Shown: positions 26,411 through 36,854 of the stretch, one piece after another
Position numbering within the stretch: the first letter of the stretch is position 1
Layout: each line of letters opens with the position of its first letter
Assembly: GCF_020181595.1 (NCBI RefSeq)
Contig: NZ_CP084028.1
Coordinates: 4,220,952-4,257,805, forward strand
Direction: 5' to 3'
DNA length: 36,854 bases
DNA from: [Mycobacterium] vasticus
Lineage (GTDB): Bacteria > Actinomycetota > Actinomycetes > Mycobacteriales > Mycobacteriaceae
Made by a program: the position numbers and the translations under genes
The notes under the pieces: generated by a model
What the model was told of the DNA's origin: nothing
The model's database searches: none
The model's input: the letters and a program-made list of their open reading frames with translations, nothing else

Positions 26411-27964
26411 CTAAATGGGCAGCAGGCCGTGCTTGCGCTGCACCTTGGGGGCGTTCTGCTTGTCGCGCAGCAGGCGCAGCGACTTACGCAGCAGCAACCG
26501 GGTCTCGTGCGGCTGGATCACCGCGTCGATGTAGCCCCGCTCGGCAGCGGTCCACGGGATCGCGAGGTTCTCGTTGTAGCCGTCGATGAAGTCCTTCTTG
26601 ACCTTCTGCGCCTCCGGCGTGGTCGGGTCCGGGAACCGCTTCATCAGCAACTGGGCGGCACCGTCGGCGCCGATCACCGCGATCCGGGCCGTCGGCCACG
26701 CGAAGTTCAAATCAGCCGACAGCTGCTTGGAGCCCATCACCGCATACCCACCGCCGTAGGCCTTGCGGATGATCACGGTCACCTTCGGCACGTCGGCCTC
26801 GACGATCGCGTTGAAGAAGCGGCCACCACGCTTGATGATCCCGTTCTTCTCCTCGGTCACACCGGGCATGGCGCCGGGGGTGTCGACGACGAAAACCAGT
26901 GGGAGGTTGAAGGAGTCGCAGAACCGGATGAAGCTGGCCGCCTTGTCGGAGGCCTCGGTGTCCACCGCGCCCGACATGAACATCGGCTGGTTGGCGATCA
27001 CCCCCACCGAGTGCCCGTCGACCCGGGCGAACGCGGTGATCATCGCCTGGCCGCGCTGCTCGGAGATCTCGAAGATGTCACCGTCGTCGAAGATCCGCAG
27101 CAGGATCTCGTGCATGTCGTAGGCGGTGTTGTCCGCGTCCGGCACGATCGAGTCCAGCTCCAGGTCGTGCGGGGTGATCTCCGGCTCCAGCCCCGGGTTG
27201 ACCACCGGGGCGTCGTCAAAGTGGTTGGCGGGCAGGAACGAGAGGTAGTCGCGGGCGTACTGGAACGCCTCGGCCTCGTCGGCGACCACCTTGTGGATGT
27301 TGCCGCGCTGCGCCTGCACATCCGCGCCGCCGAGCTCGTCGAACGTCACGTCCTCACCGGTGACGTCCTTGATCACGTCGGGCCCGGTGATGAACATGTA
27401 GCCCTGGTCGCGCACCGCCACCAGAAGGTCGGTCTGGATAGGTGAATAGACCGCTCCCCCAGCACATTTGCCGAGGATGATGGAGATCTCAGGAACCAGG
27501 CCGCGCAGCATCTCGTGGCGACGGCCCAGTTCGGCGTACCAGGCCAGCGACGTCACCGCGTCCTGGATGCGGGCGCCGGCGGAGTCATTGATACCGATGA
27601 TCGGGCAGCCGACCATGGCCACCCACTCCATCAACTTGGCCACCTTGCGGCCGAACATCTCACCGACCGAGCCCTGGAACACCGTCTGGTCGTGGCTGAA
27701 CACCCCGACCGGCCGGCCGTTGATCCGGCCGTGGCCGGTGACCACACCGTCGCCGTAGAGCGCGTTCGGGTCGCCGGGGGTCTTGGCCAGCGCGCCGATC
27801 TCCAGGAAGGTACCCGGGTCCAACAGCGCATGGATGCGCTCACGGGCACTCGGGATGCCCTTCTTGGCCCGCTTGGCCACAGCCGCCTCACCGCCGGGTT
27901 CCTTGGCCAGTTCCAGCTTTTCGCGCAGCTCTGCCAACAGTTCGGCGGTGGTCTTGTTACTCAC
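26411..27964 (-). CDS. accD4: Acyl-CoA carboxylase carboxyltransferase AccD4
   Basis: AccD4 is the carboxyltransferase subunit that, with AccA3, AccD5 and AccE5, carboxylates the long alpha-branch acyl chain to give the extender used by Pks13 in mycolate condensation. The 517-residue protein has both crotonase-fold halves: [14 protein letters not shown] in the first, and DTPGAMPGV with [14 protein letters not shown] in the second. It starts at a GTG that overlaps the pks13 stop by 4 nt (GTGA), so expression is coupled to pks13. Confidence 0.95.
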   Translation of the reverse strand: MSNKTTAELLAELREKLELAKEPGGEAAVAKRAKKGIPSARERIHALLDPGTFLEIGALAKTPGDPNALYGDGVVTGHGRINGRPVGVFSHDQTVFQGSVGEMFGRKVAKLMEWVAMVGCPIIGINDSAGARIQDAVTSLAWYAELGRRHEMLRGLVPEISIILGKCAGGAVYSPIQTDLLVAVRDQGYMFITGPDVIKDVTGEDVTFDELGGADVQAQRGNIHKVVADEAEAFQYARDYLSFLPANHFDDAPVVNPGLEPEITPHDLELDSIVPDADNTAYDMHEILLRIFDDGDIFEISEQRGQAMITAFARVDGHSVGVIANQPMFMSGAVDTEASDKAASFIRFCDSFNLPLVFVVDTPGAMPGVTEEKNGIIKRGGRFFNAIVEADVPKVTVIIRKAYGGGYAVMGSKQLSADLNFAWPTARIAVIGADGAAQLLMKRFPDPTTPEAQKVKKDFIDGYNENLAIPWTAAERGYIDAVIQPHETRLLLRKSLRLLRDKQNAPKVQRKHGLLPI

Positions 27965-30900
27965 TGCTCTCCCTGGATCCGGTTGATGGCCTCGCTCATG
28001 TGTGCGCCCACCTTGGCAATGTACGGCTCATCGATGGCCTGGATGTGCTCGCCCCCGATGGGCACGATCTCCAGGTCCTTGACGTACTCGCCCCAGCCGC
28101 CGTCGGGCTTACGGGTGGCGTAGGCGGGCTCGAACACGATCGCGTCATCGTGATAGCGGTCGGCCATGTAGAGCGCGACGTGACCGTCGTAGGGCTGGAT
28201 CTCGATGGTGTCCAAGGCGCGGTTGTCCAGGTACGACGTGCGCTGGTGCTCGATGATGCCGCCGGGGATCTGCACGCCGCTCTGCGAGACGACCTCCAGG
28301 ACGAAGCGCACCTGGCCCTCGTCGTCGAGCTTCTCCAGTTCCTCGTAGGGGATCTCGGGCACCTCGACGTTGAAGGTGCGCTCGGCGAACCGGGCGTAGC
28401 GATCCCAGCGGGCCCGCATGCCTTCCTTGCTCTGGTCGATCGGCTCGCCCGGCAGCACCAGGTCGATCAGGCCGACGTAGCGCACGTCGGCGCCGGCCTG
28501 CTTCAGCCCGATCGCACACGCGTACGCCAGCGCCCCGCCCAACGACCAGCCCGCCAGCAGGAACGGACCATCATGCAGCTCAAGCAGTTTAGGCACGTAC
28601 TCGGCGGCGCGCTCCTCGATGGAGCCCTCCACCCGCTCGATGCCGTAGATCGGAGTGTCGGCGGGCAGGCGCTTCATCAGCGGTTCGTAGACCACCGTCG
28701 AGCCACCGGCCGGATGGAACACGAACAACGGCACCGCATTCGAACCCTCTTTGGGTGCCCGCAGGGTGCGGACGAAGCCGTCCACCACACCGTCTTCGAG
28801 CTGGTCGCGGACGACGGTGGCCAGGGCCTCGATGGTGCCGGCGGCCTTGACGTCATCGACGGTGATGATGCCCTCGGCCCGCTCGGACAGCCGCACGGCC
28901 ATCTTCTCGGCGGTGGCGTCATCCAACGCGGGCAACTCGTTGAAGATGCCCCCAGGCGACTTGCCGGTGACGATCGCCCAGGTGGCGAACGTGACCCGCT
29001 CGGCGGCGTCACGCGGCGGCACGTCGGCGCCGAGCGCCTCGGTGACGGCTTCCTGGGTGAGCACCTTGGCGGCCGCCGCGGCAGCGGTCTTGGTACTCAC
29101 GGCAGCCGGGCCGGCCGGGTTGGTGGGCGGGGGCGGGATCGGGATGTCCGAGGCCGGCGGTGCCGCAACAGGTTCCGCAATGGGCTCCGCGACAGGCGCG
29201 GACTCCGCCGACTTGGCCGCCGCGATCATGGCGGCCTGCTCCGCGGCGATCTCATCGGCCGTCTGGGTCTTCTGGTGCTCGTGCAGCGCCTCGACCTCGT
29301 CGCGGTGCTCGACCGCGTAGCGGATCATGTCCGCCACGTTGTAGAGGTTCGCATCACGCACCGCGGTCAGCTGGATCGGCGGCATGTCGAAGTCGTACTC
29401 GACCCGGTTCTTGATCCGCACGGCCATCAGCGAATCCAGACCCAGCTCGATCAGCGGCACCTCCCACGGCAGGTCCTCGGGCTCGTAGCCCATCGCACTG
29501 CCGACGATCGTGCCCAACCTGTCGGCGATGGTCTCGCCGGACTCCGGTGACCACTTCGCGAAGCCCGCCGCCAGGCCCGCGCCCGCGGTCAGGTTGTCGT
29601 GCAGAATCTCGGCGTCCGGATCCTCGGTTTCAACAGGTGCCGCAACGGAATCCGCGGCCACCGCGGTACCAGCGCCCACCGCCATCGGCAGCGCGACGCC
29701 GGCGGAGCCACCCCGAGCGACCAGGGCGTCGTAGACCAGCGTGAAGGACTCCCCGATACGCGAGTGAATCTGCACCGACGCGCCGCCGGGGTGCCGGGTC
29801 AGGATGGTCACCAGCCTCGAACCCTCGGCCGGCACCGCCCGCTGCTCGGAGGCCGCGACGGTGGCATCCGGAAGTACCACGGCCGCAGCCGCTTTCACCA
29901 GAGCAGCCAGGTCGACATCAGAACCCCGAGCGGCGTACTCGAAGACGTGCCGGCCGTCCGGGGTCGCCACGTGCGAGCCGGGCATGACACCGGTGGCGTC
30001 GCCGGAGAAGTGCGCGTCGAGCCAGTGCGGCTTGCGCCGGAACGGCGTCGGCGGAATGTTGGCGAACTCCGCCGGGCTGACCGGGCCTTCGACGTCCCGC
30101 GGGAACAGCGTGCGGAAGTCGACGTCGTGGCCGAAGACATACAGCTGGGCGATCGCCATGGTCATGGCGTCGACGTCGTCGGTCTTGCGGGCCAGGGTGG
30201 CGATCAGCTGGGCGTCATGCAGCCCGGCGCTGGCCGTGGTCAGTCCAACCTGCATGAGCGCCACCGGATTCGGGGCCAGCTCCAGGAAGGTGGTGTAGCC
30301 GTTGTCGACGGCGTTGCGGACCCCGTGGGTGAAGTAGACGCTGTGCCGCATCCCCTTCTTCCAGTAGTCCACGTCGTGGATCGGCTCTCCACCGGGCTTG
30401 ATGTAGTTGCCCTCGTGCACGGTGGAGAAGATCGCGATCTGCGGCGTCTTGGGCTCGATGCCGGCCAGCTCGGCGGAGAACTCGCCCAGCAGCGGATCCA
30501 TCTGCGAGGTGTGCCCGGCGCCCTTGGTCTGCAGCTTGCGGGCGAAGCGCCCCTCGGCCTCGGCGCGGGCGACGATCGCGTCGATCTGCTCGGGCGGGCC
30601 GCCGATCACGGTCTGGGTCGGGGCGGCGTAGACGCACACCTCCAGACCGGGGAAGTCGGCGAAGACCTCCTTGAGCTCGTCGGCGGAATACTCCACGAGC
30701 GCCATAAAGCGGATGTACTCGCCGAACAGCATCGCCTCGCCCTCACCCATCAGGTGCGCGCGGGACGCGATCACCCGGGTGGCGTCGGCCAGCGACAGCC
30801 CGCCGGAGAAGTAGGCCGACGCGGGCTCGCCCAGCGACTGGCCGATGACGGCGGTGGGTTTGGCGCCGTGGTGCTTGAGCACCTCGCCGAGGGCGATCTG

Positions 30901-33234
30901 GATGGCGAAGATGACGACGTTGGAGGTCTCGATGCCGTATTCGTGCGAGTCGTCGAGGATCAGCTCCAGCACCGAGTAGCCGCGCTCGTCCTGGATCAGC
31001 GCGTCGACCTTCTCTATCCACTCGGCGAAGACCTTGTCACGCAGGTAGAGGTTCTTGCCCATCTTGCGGTGCTGCGCACCGAATCCGGCCATCACCCAGA
31101 TCGGCCCGTTGGTCACCGGGCCGTCGGCGGAGTAGACGTTCGGCTTCTGCTTGCCCTCGGCGACGGCGCGCAGACCGGCGATCGCCTCATCGTGGTCGTG
31201 AGCCAGCACCACCGCGCGCGAGCGGCCGTGGTTGCGCCGGGACAGCGCCCGGCCGATCGACGTCAGCGAGGTGGCGCGGCCCTCTTCGCTGTCGATCCAG
31301 TCGGCCAGCGCGGCGGCGGCGGTCTTCTTGCGCGACGTCAGGAATGCCGAGATCGCCAGTGGGATAAGAGGTTTGACGGGCTCTTCAGCGTCGAGCTCAG
31401 CCTGAGCCTCGTCGCGCAGGCGCAAAGCCTCGTCGGTCAGGCCAGGAAGTTCGTACTCAGGCTCATCAACAGAACCCTCGGGTGTGATGAACTCGCCGTA
31501 CTCGTCGAACCGCGGCGCCTCGTGCTCGATGATCTCCTCGGAAGGCGAAACATCCTCCGAAGCAACAACATCCGGCTCCCGAACGATCACATCCCGCGGC
31601 AGCACCTCCCGCACCACCAGGTGCGCGTTCGCCCCGCCGAAACCGAAGCCCGACACACCCGCGACGGCATACCCGCCGTACCGCGGCCAGTCCGAAGCGG
31701 TGGAGGCGACCTGCAGATGGGTGCCGGCGAAGTCGATGTAGGGGTTGGGGCCGGTGTAGTTGATCGACGGCGGGATCTTGTCGTGCTGCAGAGCCAGCAC
31801 GATCTTGGTCAGGCTGGCCGCCCCGGCCGCCGACTCCAGGTGTCCCACATTGGATTTCACCGCACCCAACAAGGCAGGCTTGTCGGCGGCGCGGCCACGG
31901 CCCACCACCCGGCCCAGCGCCTCGGCCTCGATCGGGTCACCCAGGATGGTGCCGGTGCCGTGCGCCTCGATGTAGTCGACGGTGCGCGGGTCGATGCCGG
32001 CGTTCTTGTAGGCCTTGCGCAGCACGGCGGCCTGGGCGTCCGGGTTGGGCGCCAGCAGGCCGTTGGAGCGGCCATCGTGGTTGACCGCGGAGCCGGCGAT
32101 GACCGCCAGGATCTGGTCGCCGTCGCGGCGGGCGTCGTCGACCCGCTTCAAAATCAGTACGCCGCCGCCCTCGGCACGGGAGTAGCCGTCGGCGTCGGCG
32201 GAGAACGACTTGATCCGGCCATCCGGCGACAGCACCCCGCCGACCTCGTCGAAACCGACCGTCACCAGCGGGGTGATCAGCGCGTTCACGCCGCCCACCA
32301 CCGCCACGTCGGCCTCGCCGCTGCGCAGCGCCTGCACACCGGAGTGCGCGGCGACCAACGACGACGAACACGCGGTGTCCACCGTCACCGACGGTCCGCG
32401 GAAGTCGTAGAAGTAGCTGATCCGGTTGGCGATGATCGAACTCGCATTACCGGTGATCGCGTACGGGTGGGTGATGCTCGGGTCCGACAGCGCCAGGTTC
32501 TGGTAGTCGGCGTTCGACGAGCCCATGTACACCGCGACCGCTTCGCCGCGCAGCGACGACGCCGGAATTCGCGCGTGCTCCAACGCTTCCCAGGTCAGCT
32601 CCAACGCCATCCGCTGCTGCGGGTCGATGTTGTCGGCTTCCATCTTCGACAGCGCGAAGAACTCGGCGTCAAAACCCTTGATGTCACTCAGATATCCGCC
32701 GCGGGTGCGCGCCTTGGCGACCCGCTCGGCGATCCGCGGCTCCTCCAGGAACTCCGACCAGCGGCCCTGCGGCAGGTCGGTGATCGCGTCGAACCCGGCC
32801 AGCAGCTTGGCCCAGGTCTCGTCGGGGGTGTTCATGTCGCCCGGGAAGCGGGTGGCCAGGCCTATCACCGCGATGTCGGCGACGTCAGCGTCGCGGGACC
32901 AGTCCTGCGCGTCGGCGTCGAACTCGACTACCGGCTCGCCCTCGACGATCACCGTGGCCAGCGCCTCGATGGTGGGGTGGCGGAAGGCCACCGTCGCCGA
33001 CAGCGTCACCCCGGCGAAGTCCTCGATGTCCGAGGCCATCGCGACCGCGTCCCGCGAGGACAGCCCCAGCTCGATCAGCGGGGCGGTCTCGTTGATCTTC
33101 TCCGGCGCCTGCGAGGTCGCATTGGCCACCCAGTTGCGAAGCCAGGCCCGCATGTCGGCGACGGTCAGGTCGGTGCGGCTGGTGCCGCGCATTGCTGCGT
33201 CGTCGCCGTCGCTCATCTGCGGTGCCTCGCTCAT
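27961..33234 (-). CDS. pks13: Mycolate condensase Pks13
   Basis: Pks13 joins the meromycoloyl chain (activated by FadD32) to the carboxylated alpha-chain, giving the alpha-alkyl beta-keto precursor of mycolic acids, and transfers it to trehalose. Domains in the 1757-residue protein: ACP1 (Ser60 in LGLSSRDAV), ketosynthase (Cys289 in VDTACSSSL, His425, His465), acyltransferase (Ser800 in GQSLGEPAS), ACP2 (Ser1268 in LGLDSLMAV), an Ala/Pro-rich linker (~1340-1400), and thioesterase (Ser1564 in GWSLGG, Asp1591, His1730). All catalytic residues are present. The linker before the thioesterase is Ala/Pro-richer than in the M. tuberculosis protein as I recall it. It follows fadD32 by 8 nt. Confidence 0.97.
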   Translation of the reverse strand: MSEAPQMSDGDDAAMRGTSRTDLTVADMRAWLRNWVANATSQAPEKINETAPLIELGLSSRDAVAMASDIEDFAGVTLSATVAFRHPTIEALATVIVEGEPVVEFDADAQDWSRDADVADIAVIGLATRFPGDMNTPDETWAKLLAGFDAITDLPQGRWSEFLEEPRIAERVAKARTRGGYLSDIKGFDAEFFALSKMEADNIDPQQRMALELTWEALEHARIPASSLRGEAVAVYMGSSNADYQNLALSDPSITHPYAITGNASSIIANRISYFYDFRGPSVTVDTACSSSLVAAHSGVQALRSGEADVAVVGGVNALITPLVTVGFDEVGGVLSPDGRIKSFSADADGYSRAEGGGVLILKRVDDARRDGDQILAVIAGSAVNHDGRSNGLLAPNPDAQAAVLRKAYKNAGIDPRTVDYIEAHGTGTILGDPIEAEALGRVVGRGRAADKPALLGAVKSNVGHLESAAGAASLTKIVLALQHDKIPPSINYTGPNPYIDFAGTHLQVASTASDWPRYGGYAVAGVSGFGFGGANAHLVVREVLPRDVIVREPDVVASEDVSPSEEIIEHEAPRFDEYGEFITPEGSVDEPEYELPGLTDEALRLRDEAQAELDAEEPVKPLIPLAISAFLTSRKKTAAAALADWIDSEEGRATSLTSIGRALSRRNHGRSRAVVLAHDHDEAIAGLRAVAEGKQKPNVYSADGPVTNGPIWVMAGFGAQHRKMGKNLYLRDKVFAEWIEKVDALIQDERGYSVLELILDDSHEYGIETSNVVIFAIQIALGEVLKHHGAKPTAVIGQSLGEPASAYFSGGLSLADATRVIASRAHLMGEGEAMLFGEYIRFMALVEYSADELKEVFADFPGLEVCVYAAPTQTVIGGPPEQIDAIVARAEAEGRFARKLQTKGAGHTSQMDPLLGEFSAELAGIEPKTPQIAIFSTVHEGNYIKPGGEPIHDVDYWKKGMRHSVYFTHGVRNAVDNGYTTFLELAPNPVALMQVGLTTASAGLHDAQLIATLARKTDDVDAMTMAIAQLYVFGHDVDFRTLFPRDVEGPVSPAEFANIPPTPFRRKPHWLDAHFSGDATGVMPGSHVATPDGRHVFEYAARGSDVDLAALVKAAAAVVLPDATVAASEQRAVPAEGSRLVTILTRHPGGASVQIHSRIGESFTLVYDALVARGGSAGVALPMAVGAGTAVAADSVAAPVETEDPDAEILHDNLTAGAGLAAGFAKWSPESGETIADRLGTIVGSAMGYEPEDLPWEVPLIELGLDSLMAVRIKNRVEYDFDMPPIQLTAVRDANLYNVADMIRYAVEHRDEVEALHEHQKTQTADEIAAEQAAMIAAAKSAESAPVAEPIAEPVAAPPASDIPIPPPPTNPAGPAAVSTKTAAAAAAKVLTQEAVTEALGADVPPRDAAERVTFATWAIVTGKSPGGIFNELPALDDATAEKMAVRLSERAEGIITVDDVKAAGTIEALATVVRDQLEDGVVDGFVRTLRAPKEGSNAVPLFVFHPAGGSTVVYEPLMKRLPADTPIYGIERVEGSIEERAAEYVPKLLELHDGPFLLAGWSLGGALAYACAIGLKQAGADVRYVGLIDLVLPGEPIDQSKEGMRARWDRYARFAERTFNVEVPEIPYEELEKLDDEGQVRFVLEVVSQSGVQIPGGIIEHQRTSYLDNRALDTIEIQPYDGHVALYMADRYHDDAIVFEPAYATRKPDGGWGEYVKDLEIVPIGGEHIQAIDEPYIAKVGAHMSEAINRIQGEQ

Positions 33235-33242
33235 CTAAAGAT

Positions 33243-35153
33243 TCACTCCTGGTCGGGGTAGGCGTTCGGGCCGGTGGTGCCGCCGCGCAGGCTGCCGTCC
33301 AGGTAGGCGGCCCGGCAGGCGCGCCGGCCGATCTTGCCGCTGGAGGTGCGCGGCACAGCGCCCGCCGACACCAGCAGCACGTCGCGCACGGTCACACCGT
33401 GGCGCACCGCGATCGCGGCCCGGATGTCGTCGGCGATCGGCTGGTAGTCCAGCTTGTGGGCTCCCACGGCCCGCTCGGCGACGATCACCAGCTGCTCGGA
33501 GGAGTCGTCGGCGTCGTACTTCAGTCCGGTGTGCGGGTTGTCGAACACCTCGGCCGGCAGCTGGTTGGCCGGCACCGAGAACGCCGCGACGTAGCCGGCG
33601 CGCAGGGCCCGGCTGGCCTCCTGCGCCGAGTACTCCAGGTCCTGCGGGTAGTGGTTACGGCCGTCGACGATCACCAGGTCCTTCACCCGGCCGGTGATGT
33701 AGAGGTCGCCCTGGAAGTAGGTGCCGTAGTCACCGGTGCGGACCCAGAAGCCGTCCTCCTTGGAGCCCTCGGCACGAGACGGGCTCGTGCGGGTCTTCAG
33801 CACATTCTGGAAGGTGTCGACGGTCTCCTCGTCGCGGTTCCAGTAGCCGACGCCCATGTTGTTGCCCTGCAACCAGATCTCGCCGATCTGGCCGTCGGGC
33901 AGCTCGGCGCCGGTCTCGTAGTCGACGATCACCGCCCACTGATCGACGCTGACCTTGCCGGCCGAGGCCTGGCTGACCGCATTCGGGGCGTCGGAGGGGA
34001 CCTCGACGAACCGGTTGGAGTTGTTGAGCTCCTCGCGGTCGACGTAGACGATCTTGGGCGACTCGTCCATCGCGATCATCGAGACGAACAGGGTGGCCTC
34101 GGCCAGTCCGTAGGACGGCTTGATGACGCGGTCACGCAGGCCGTACGGGCCGAACGCGTCCATGAACTTGCGCACCGACGCCGCCGAGACCGGCTCGCTG
34201 CCGTTCATGATCGCCTTGACGTTGGACAGATCCAGCGGCGGGTCGCCCTCCTTGGGCAGGCCGCGGGTGGCGGCATGCTCGAAGGCGAAGTTCGGCGACA
34301 CGGTGTAGCACTCGCCGGTCTCGCCCTCCTTGCGGGCCATCTCCCGGATCCACCGGTAGGGCCGGCGCACGAAGGCGGCGGGCGTCATGAACGTCATCTG
34401 CTGGCCCATCACGCTCGACAGCGTGATGGTGACCAGGCCCATGTCGTGGAAGAACGGCAGCCAGGTGACGGCGCGGTCGCCCTCGCGGCCCTGCAGCCGC
34501 TCCAGCAGCTGCACGACGTTGGTGGGCAGGCTCAGCTGGGTGATCTTCACGCCGGTGGGCGTGCGGGTGGAGCCCGAGGTGTACTGCAGGTAGCTGACCG
34601 CTTCCATGTCGGCCTCGGGCAGCACCCAGGTGGCGCCGACCTCTTCGGGCACCGCGTCGACGGCGATGACGCGGGGGCGGGCGTTGGCCGGGCGGCTGCG
34701 CAGGAACTTGCGCACCCCCTCGGCGGAGTCGCTGGTGGTCAGCACCGCCGACGGGGTGCAGTCGTCCAGCACGGCGTGCAGGCGGCCGACGTGGCCGGGC
34801 TCGCCCGGGTCGAACAGCGGCACCGCGATCCGGCCGGAGTACAGCGTGCCGAAGAACGACACCAGGTAGTCCAGGTTCTGGCCGCACAGGATCGCCACCC
34901 GGTCGCCCGGCTCGGTGACCTGTTGTAGCCGGGCGCCGACGGCGCGGTTGCGGGCACCGAACTCCGCCCAGGAGATGTCGCGGGCAACGCCGTCGCGCTC
35001 GGTGGAGAAGTCCAGGAACCGGTAGGCCACCTTGTCACCGCGCAGCGCCGACCACCGCTCGACCGTGCGCACCAGGTTCGCATTGTCGGGGAACCGGATC
35101 TTGCCGTCCTTGACGAACGGGTTACGGTATGCGGCCTGGGCTGCCGGGACCAT
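33243..35153 (-). CDS. fadD32: Long-chain fatty acyl-AMP ligase FadD32
   Basis: FadD32 activates meromycolic acid as its acyl-AMP and loads it onto the N-terminal ACP of Pks13. The 636-residue protein is a FAAL-type adenylating enzyme: the P-loop [11 protein letters not shown] begins at residue 191, followed by [19 protein letters not shown], and in the C-terminal domain WVRTGDYG and [10 protein letters not shown]. The ATG at 35153 has an AGGAG 8 nt upstream, so unlike several envelope genes here it uses a leadered start. It heads the fadD32-pks13-accD4 operon. Confidence 0.97.
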   Translation of the reverse strand: MVPAAQAAYRNPFVKDGKIRFPDNANLVRTVERWSALRGDKVAYRFLDFSTERDGVARDISWAEFGARNRAVGARLQQVTEPGDRVAILCGQNLDYLVSFFGTLYSGRIAVPLFDPGEPGHVGRLHAVLDDCTPSAVLTTSDSAEGVRKFLRSRPANARPRVIAVDAVPEEVGATWVLPEADMEAVSYLQYTSGSTRTPTGVKITQLSLPTNVVQLLERLQGREGDRAVTWLPFFHDMGLVTITLSSVMGQQMTFMTPAAFVRRPYRWIREMARKEGETGECYTVSPNFAFEHAATRGLPKEGDPPLDLSNVKAIMNGSEPVSAASVRKFMDAFGPYGLRDRVIKPSYGLAEATLFVSMIAMDESPKIVYVDREELNNSNRFVEVPSDAPNAVSQASAGKVSVDQWAVIVDYETGAELPDGQIGEIWLQGNNMGVGYWNRDEETVDTFQNVLKTRTSPSRAEGSKEDGFWVRTGDYGTYFQGDLYITGRVKDLVIVDGRNHYPQDLEYSAQEASRALRAGYVAAFSVPANQLPAEVFDNPHTGLKYDADDSSEQLVIVAERAVGAHKLDYQPIADDIRAAIAVRHGVTVRDVLLVSAGAVPRTSSGKIGRRACRAAYLDGSLRGGTTGPNAYPDQE

Positions 35154-35215
35154 GCAAAACTCCTGTCGCGAACAAACGTTTCATCAGCTGCCGGGCGCAC
35201 CTGGCCACGTCGAAG

Positions 35216-35221
35216 ATGTTA
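35216..35221 (-). promoter_or_regulatory. Candidate fadD32 -10 box (TAACAT)
   Basis: A minus-strand TAACAT lies ~62 bp before the fadD32 ATG and would give a ~55-nt leader containing the AGGAG ribosome site. The rest of the 229-bp gap to culp6 shows an A/T-rich patch (35290-35310) and no gene. Confidence 0.35.
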
Positions 35222-35382
35222 GCGGGGTTCGGATACCCCGCGACTAACCCTGCGCGCGTTGCTGCCCCTCGACCAACCGGTCGCCAGCTCTTAAATTGTT
35301 CTTAATGTTAGAGGCCGGTGCGGCCCATGCCAAATCAAACGGTACCGCGTGTGACCACTGTCTCCGCTTTGTTATAGGCGCG

Positions 35383-36447
35383 TTAGCTGTGCGGCGGGCG
35401 CGGCGCGTTGTCGACGAGGTCACGCGCCCAGTTCAGCGTCCACTGGGTGGCGGACAGCCCGTTCTGGTCCCAGACGTCGGTGGTGCCGTACAGCGCGTGC
35501 ACCGGCTGGGCCGCGCCACCGGCCAGCGTCTCCAACGTGGCGGGCAGTTTCCCGATGCTGAACGCCTCTCGCGGGGCGGCGCAGATCAGGTCCCCGCGCG
35601 CGCAGATCTCGTTGGTGCGCTTGTCGAGGTCACCGAAACCACCCTCCCGCGCACCCGTCATCGTCAGCCCCATCCCGGACAGGATCGGCAGCTCATGCAA
35701 CGTCACCTCGGCGCCCTGCCCCGGCGGGCTGGGCGGCACGTCGACACCCACCCCGTCCTGGCGGCGGCCGTCGGCGATCAGCGTCACGCCCAGCACCAGG
35801 TCCTCCTCGACCGGGCCGCGCCAGTTGCCGATGTCACTGGCCACGTCGCCGGCGATCACCGCGCCCTGGGAGAAGCCGACCAGCACGTAGCTGGTCAGCG
35901 GGCAGCGCTCGTTCATCTCGGTCATCGCCTTGACGGTGGCGCGCTTGCCCTCGGCGCGACTGTCGTCGTAGTTCATCTGCTTGTCGGCCGAGAGCGGATT
36001 GTGGAACTGCGCGGTGTAGGCGACCGTGTAGGTCTGCACCCGGGCCGCGTCGAACTGTTCGGCGATCGGACGGGTGACCGTGAGCAGCAGCGCGATCGGG
36101 AACTGGGTGGGGTTGAGCGGATCGTCGGTCGGCGACGTCTCCCAGGTGCCCGGCACCGACACCAACTGCACGTCCGGGCAGCTGGCGTCCTGCGAGGCCG
36201 GTCGCGGCTTCTTGGTGTGCGGCGCGGTCGGGCTGGTGGGCGGCACGCCGCCCGTCGGCGGCTCGGCGACCGGCGGGGTGGCCGGCTGGCGGATCCAGAT
36301 CACCACCGCCACCGCCACCAGGGCCACCACCAGCGCCATCGCGCCGGCGGCCACCCACGCCAGCAGGCGACGACGGTCGCGCGTCGCTTTACTCGGCGAT
36401 TTGCGGGGGGACTTGCGCGGCGATTTCGGGGTCTTCTTGTTGGCCAT
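35383..36447 (-). CDS. culp6: Cutinase-like envelope lipid hydrolase Culp6
   Basis: This is the counterpart of M. tuberculosis Rv3802c, a membrane-anchored cutinase-family phospholipase/thioesterase essential for envelope lipid balance. The 354-residue protein has a Lys/Ser/Pro-rich cytoplasmic tail (repeats of KSPRKSP), one transmembrane helix (~residues 29-51, [20 protein letters not shown]), a Pro-rich linker and the hydrolase domain starting at [17 protein letters not shown]. The nucleophile is in [14 protein letters not shown]. The ATG at 36447 gives the family N-terminus; the frame continues upstream without support. Position directly upstream of fadD32 is conserved in mycobacteria. Confidence 0.93.
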   Translation of the reverse strand: MANKKTPKSPRKSPRKSPSKATRDRRRLLAWVAAGAMALVVALVAVAVVIWIRQPATPPVAEPPTGGVPPTSPTAPHTKKPRPASQDASCPDVQLVSVPGTWETSPTDDPLNPTQFPIALLLTVTRPIAEQFDAARVQTYTVAYTAQFHNPLSADKQMNYDDSRAEGKRATVKAMTEMNERCPLTSYVLVGFSQGAVIAGDVASDIGNWRGPVEEDLVLGVTLIADGRRQDGVGVDVPPSPPGQGAEVTLHELPILSGMGLTMTGAREGGFGDLDKRTNEICARGDLICAAPREAFSIGKLPATLETLAGGAAQPVHALYGTTDVWDQNGLSATQWTLNWARDLVDNAPRPPHS

Positions 36448-36528
36448 ATCGCCTATCACGGTACAGATCGACGGGTTAACCCCATCGGGTGAAGTGTGCG
36501 GTAGCCGCGTCGCTGGCACGATCCCGGC

Positions 36529-36777
36529 ATGCGGGGATCGGACAGCTGGCCGTTCGTCGGCTCGGAGGCACTGACCGCCGGTGCGCTCAGCTGGTACGAG
36601 CTCGGCCGTGATCACCGCGCGCTGCTGCCCGACGTCTACCTGGACAAGCGGATGCACCCCACCCTGCGGCAGCGAATAGTCGCCGCCTGGTTGTGGTCGC
36701 ATCGACAGGGTGTGGTCGCCGGGGTGGCGGCATCGGCACTGCACGGCGCCGACTGGGTGGATGACCGCGCTCACTGA
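36529..36777 (+). pseudogene. AbiEi-like gene cut off by an insertion
   Basis: The first 82 codons read as the N-terminus of a mycobacterial AbiEi/DUF559-type protein ([20 protein letters not shown], then [34 protein letters not shown]), a family normally ~280-300 residues. The TGA at 36775-36777 coincides with the start of sequence that looks like the end of an IS21-family element, so the remainder has been displaced or lost. It is divergent from culp6. Confidence 0.6.
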
Positions 36778-36854
36778 AATTCCCCACTGACGCTCATCGA
36801 AAATCCCCACCCGTGTGGCTCCGCCGAGAAGGGCGGGCCTCCTTCGACTGGAGC
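36775..36854. mobile_element. Likely end of an IS21-family insertion sequence (partial)
   Basis: From 36775 the sequence begins with TG and carries two near-identical 12-mers, GAAATTCCCCAC (36776-36787) and GAAAATCCCCAC (36799-36810), 23 bp apart. IS21-family ends carry repeated inner blocks of this AATTCCCCAC kind. The element runs out of the window; its transposase genes and other end are not visible, so the call rests on the terminal repeats and the abrupt end of the preceding gene. Confidence 0.5.

Noticed and set aside
29599..33261. A 1220-codon open frame opposite pks13
   Set aside because: It is entirely antisense to a complete, catalytically intact Pks13. Low-complexity Arg/Gly/Val/Asp/His composition is typical of GC-rich shadow frames.
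36448..36810. Upstream extension of culp6
   Set aside because: It would overlap the AbiEi-like fragment and the IS end; the family N-terminus begins at the ATG at 36447.

Overview
The window is high-GC actinobacterial DNA and is clearly mycobacterial. It carries two hallmark cell-envelope gene sets: the arabinogalactan/lipoarabinomannan genes (dprE1-dprE2, aftA, embC, embA, embB) and the mycolate-condensation genes (accD4-pks13-fadD32-culp6). These products match the Mycobacterium tuberculosis proteins along their whole length from memory, but the spacing between genes is very different. The species cannot be fixed from the sequence; a non-tuberculous member of Mycobacterium sensu lato is likely.

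Layout. (1) 2-1675: a 5'-truncated TPR/glycosyltransferase protein, convergent with rmlC-rmlB (1695-3291, minus; dTDP-rhamnose synthesis), then a small membrane-anchored protein (3396-3968, minus). (2) 4046-6187: dprE1-dprE2, which make decaprenyl-phospho-arabinose. (3) 6410-6984: a BrnT/BrnA-type toxin-antitoxin (TA) pair. (4) 7049-8896: aftA. (5) 8979-12017: an island of about 3.1 kb between aftA and embC. It holds an Xre/RES TA pair, four successive inverted repeats, an AT-rich repeat tract, a gene for a putative double winged-helix (Rep-like) protein, a frameshifted DUF4143 remnant and a TacA/TacT remnant. (6) 12018-15203: embC. (7) 15204-16818: a 1.6 kb island with an AbrB/RelE-like TA pair divergent from VapBC. 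(8) 16819-23240: embA-embB, overlapping by 4 nt. (9) 23352-26147: a DUF559 (AbiEi-like) gene, a 5'-truncated RelE remnant and an MFS transporter. (10) 26411-35153: accD4-pks13-fadD32, all minus, with culp6 upstream (35383-36447). (11) 36529-36854: a gene cut short by what looks like the end of an IS21-family element.

How it works together. RmlB/RmlC supply rhamnose for the arabinogalactan linker. DprE1/DprE2 make the arabinose donor used by AftA and by EmbA/B/C to build arabinan. FadD32, Pks13 and AccD4 make the mycolic acids that are esterified onto that arabinan, and Culp6 is an envelope-lipid hydrolase-type protein of the same region.

The unusual biology lies in the gaps. At least four intact-looking TA modules and at least three broken TA-like genes sit exactly between genes that are normally contiguous. 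Several genes that follow an interruption (aftA, embC, embA), and also dprE1, rmlB and the Rep-like gene, have a TAnnnT hexamer exactly 8 nt before their start codon. This is the layout of a leaderless mycobacterial promoter. A family of long hairpin repeats (four copies) punctuates embC-embB-accD4, and a 20-bp copy of the embC start region precedes the TacA remnant.
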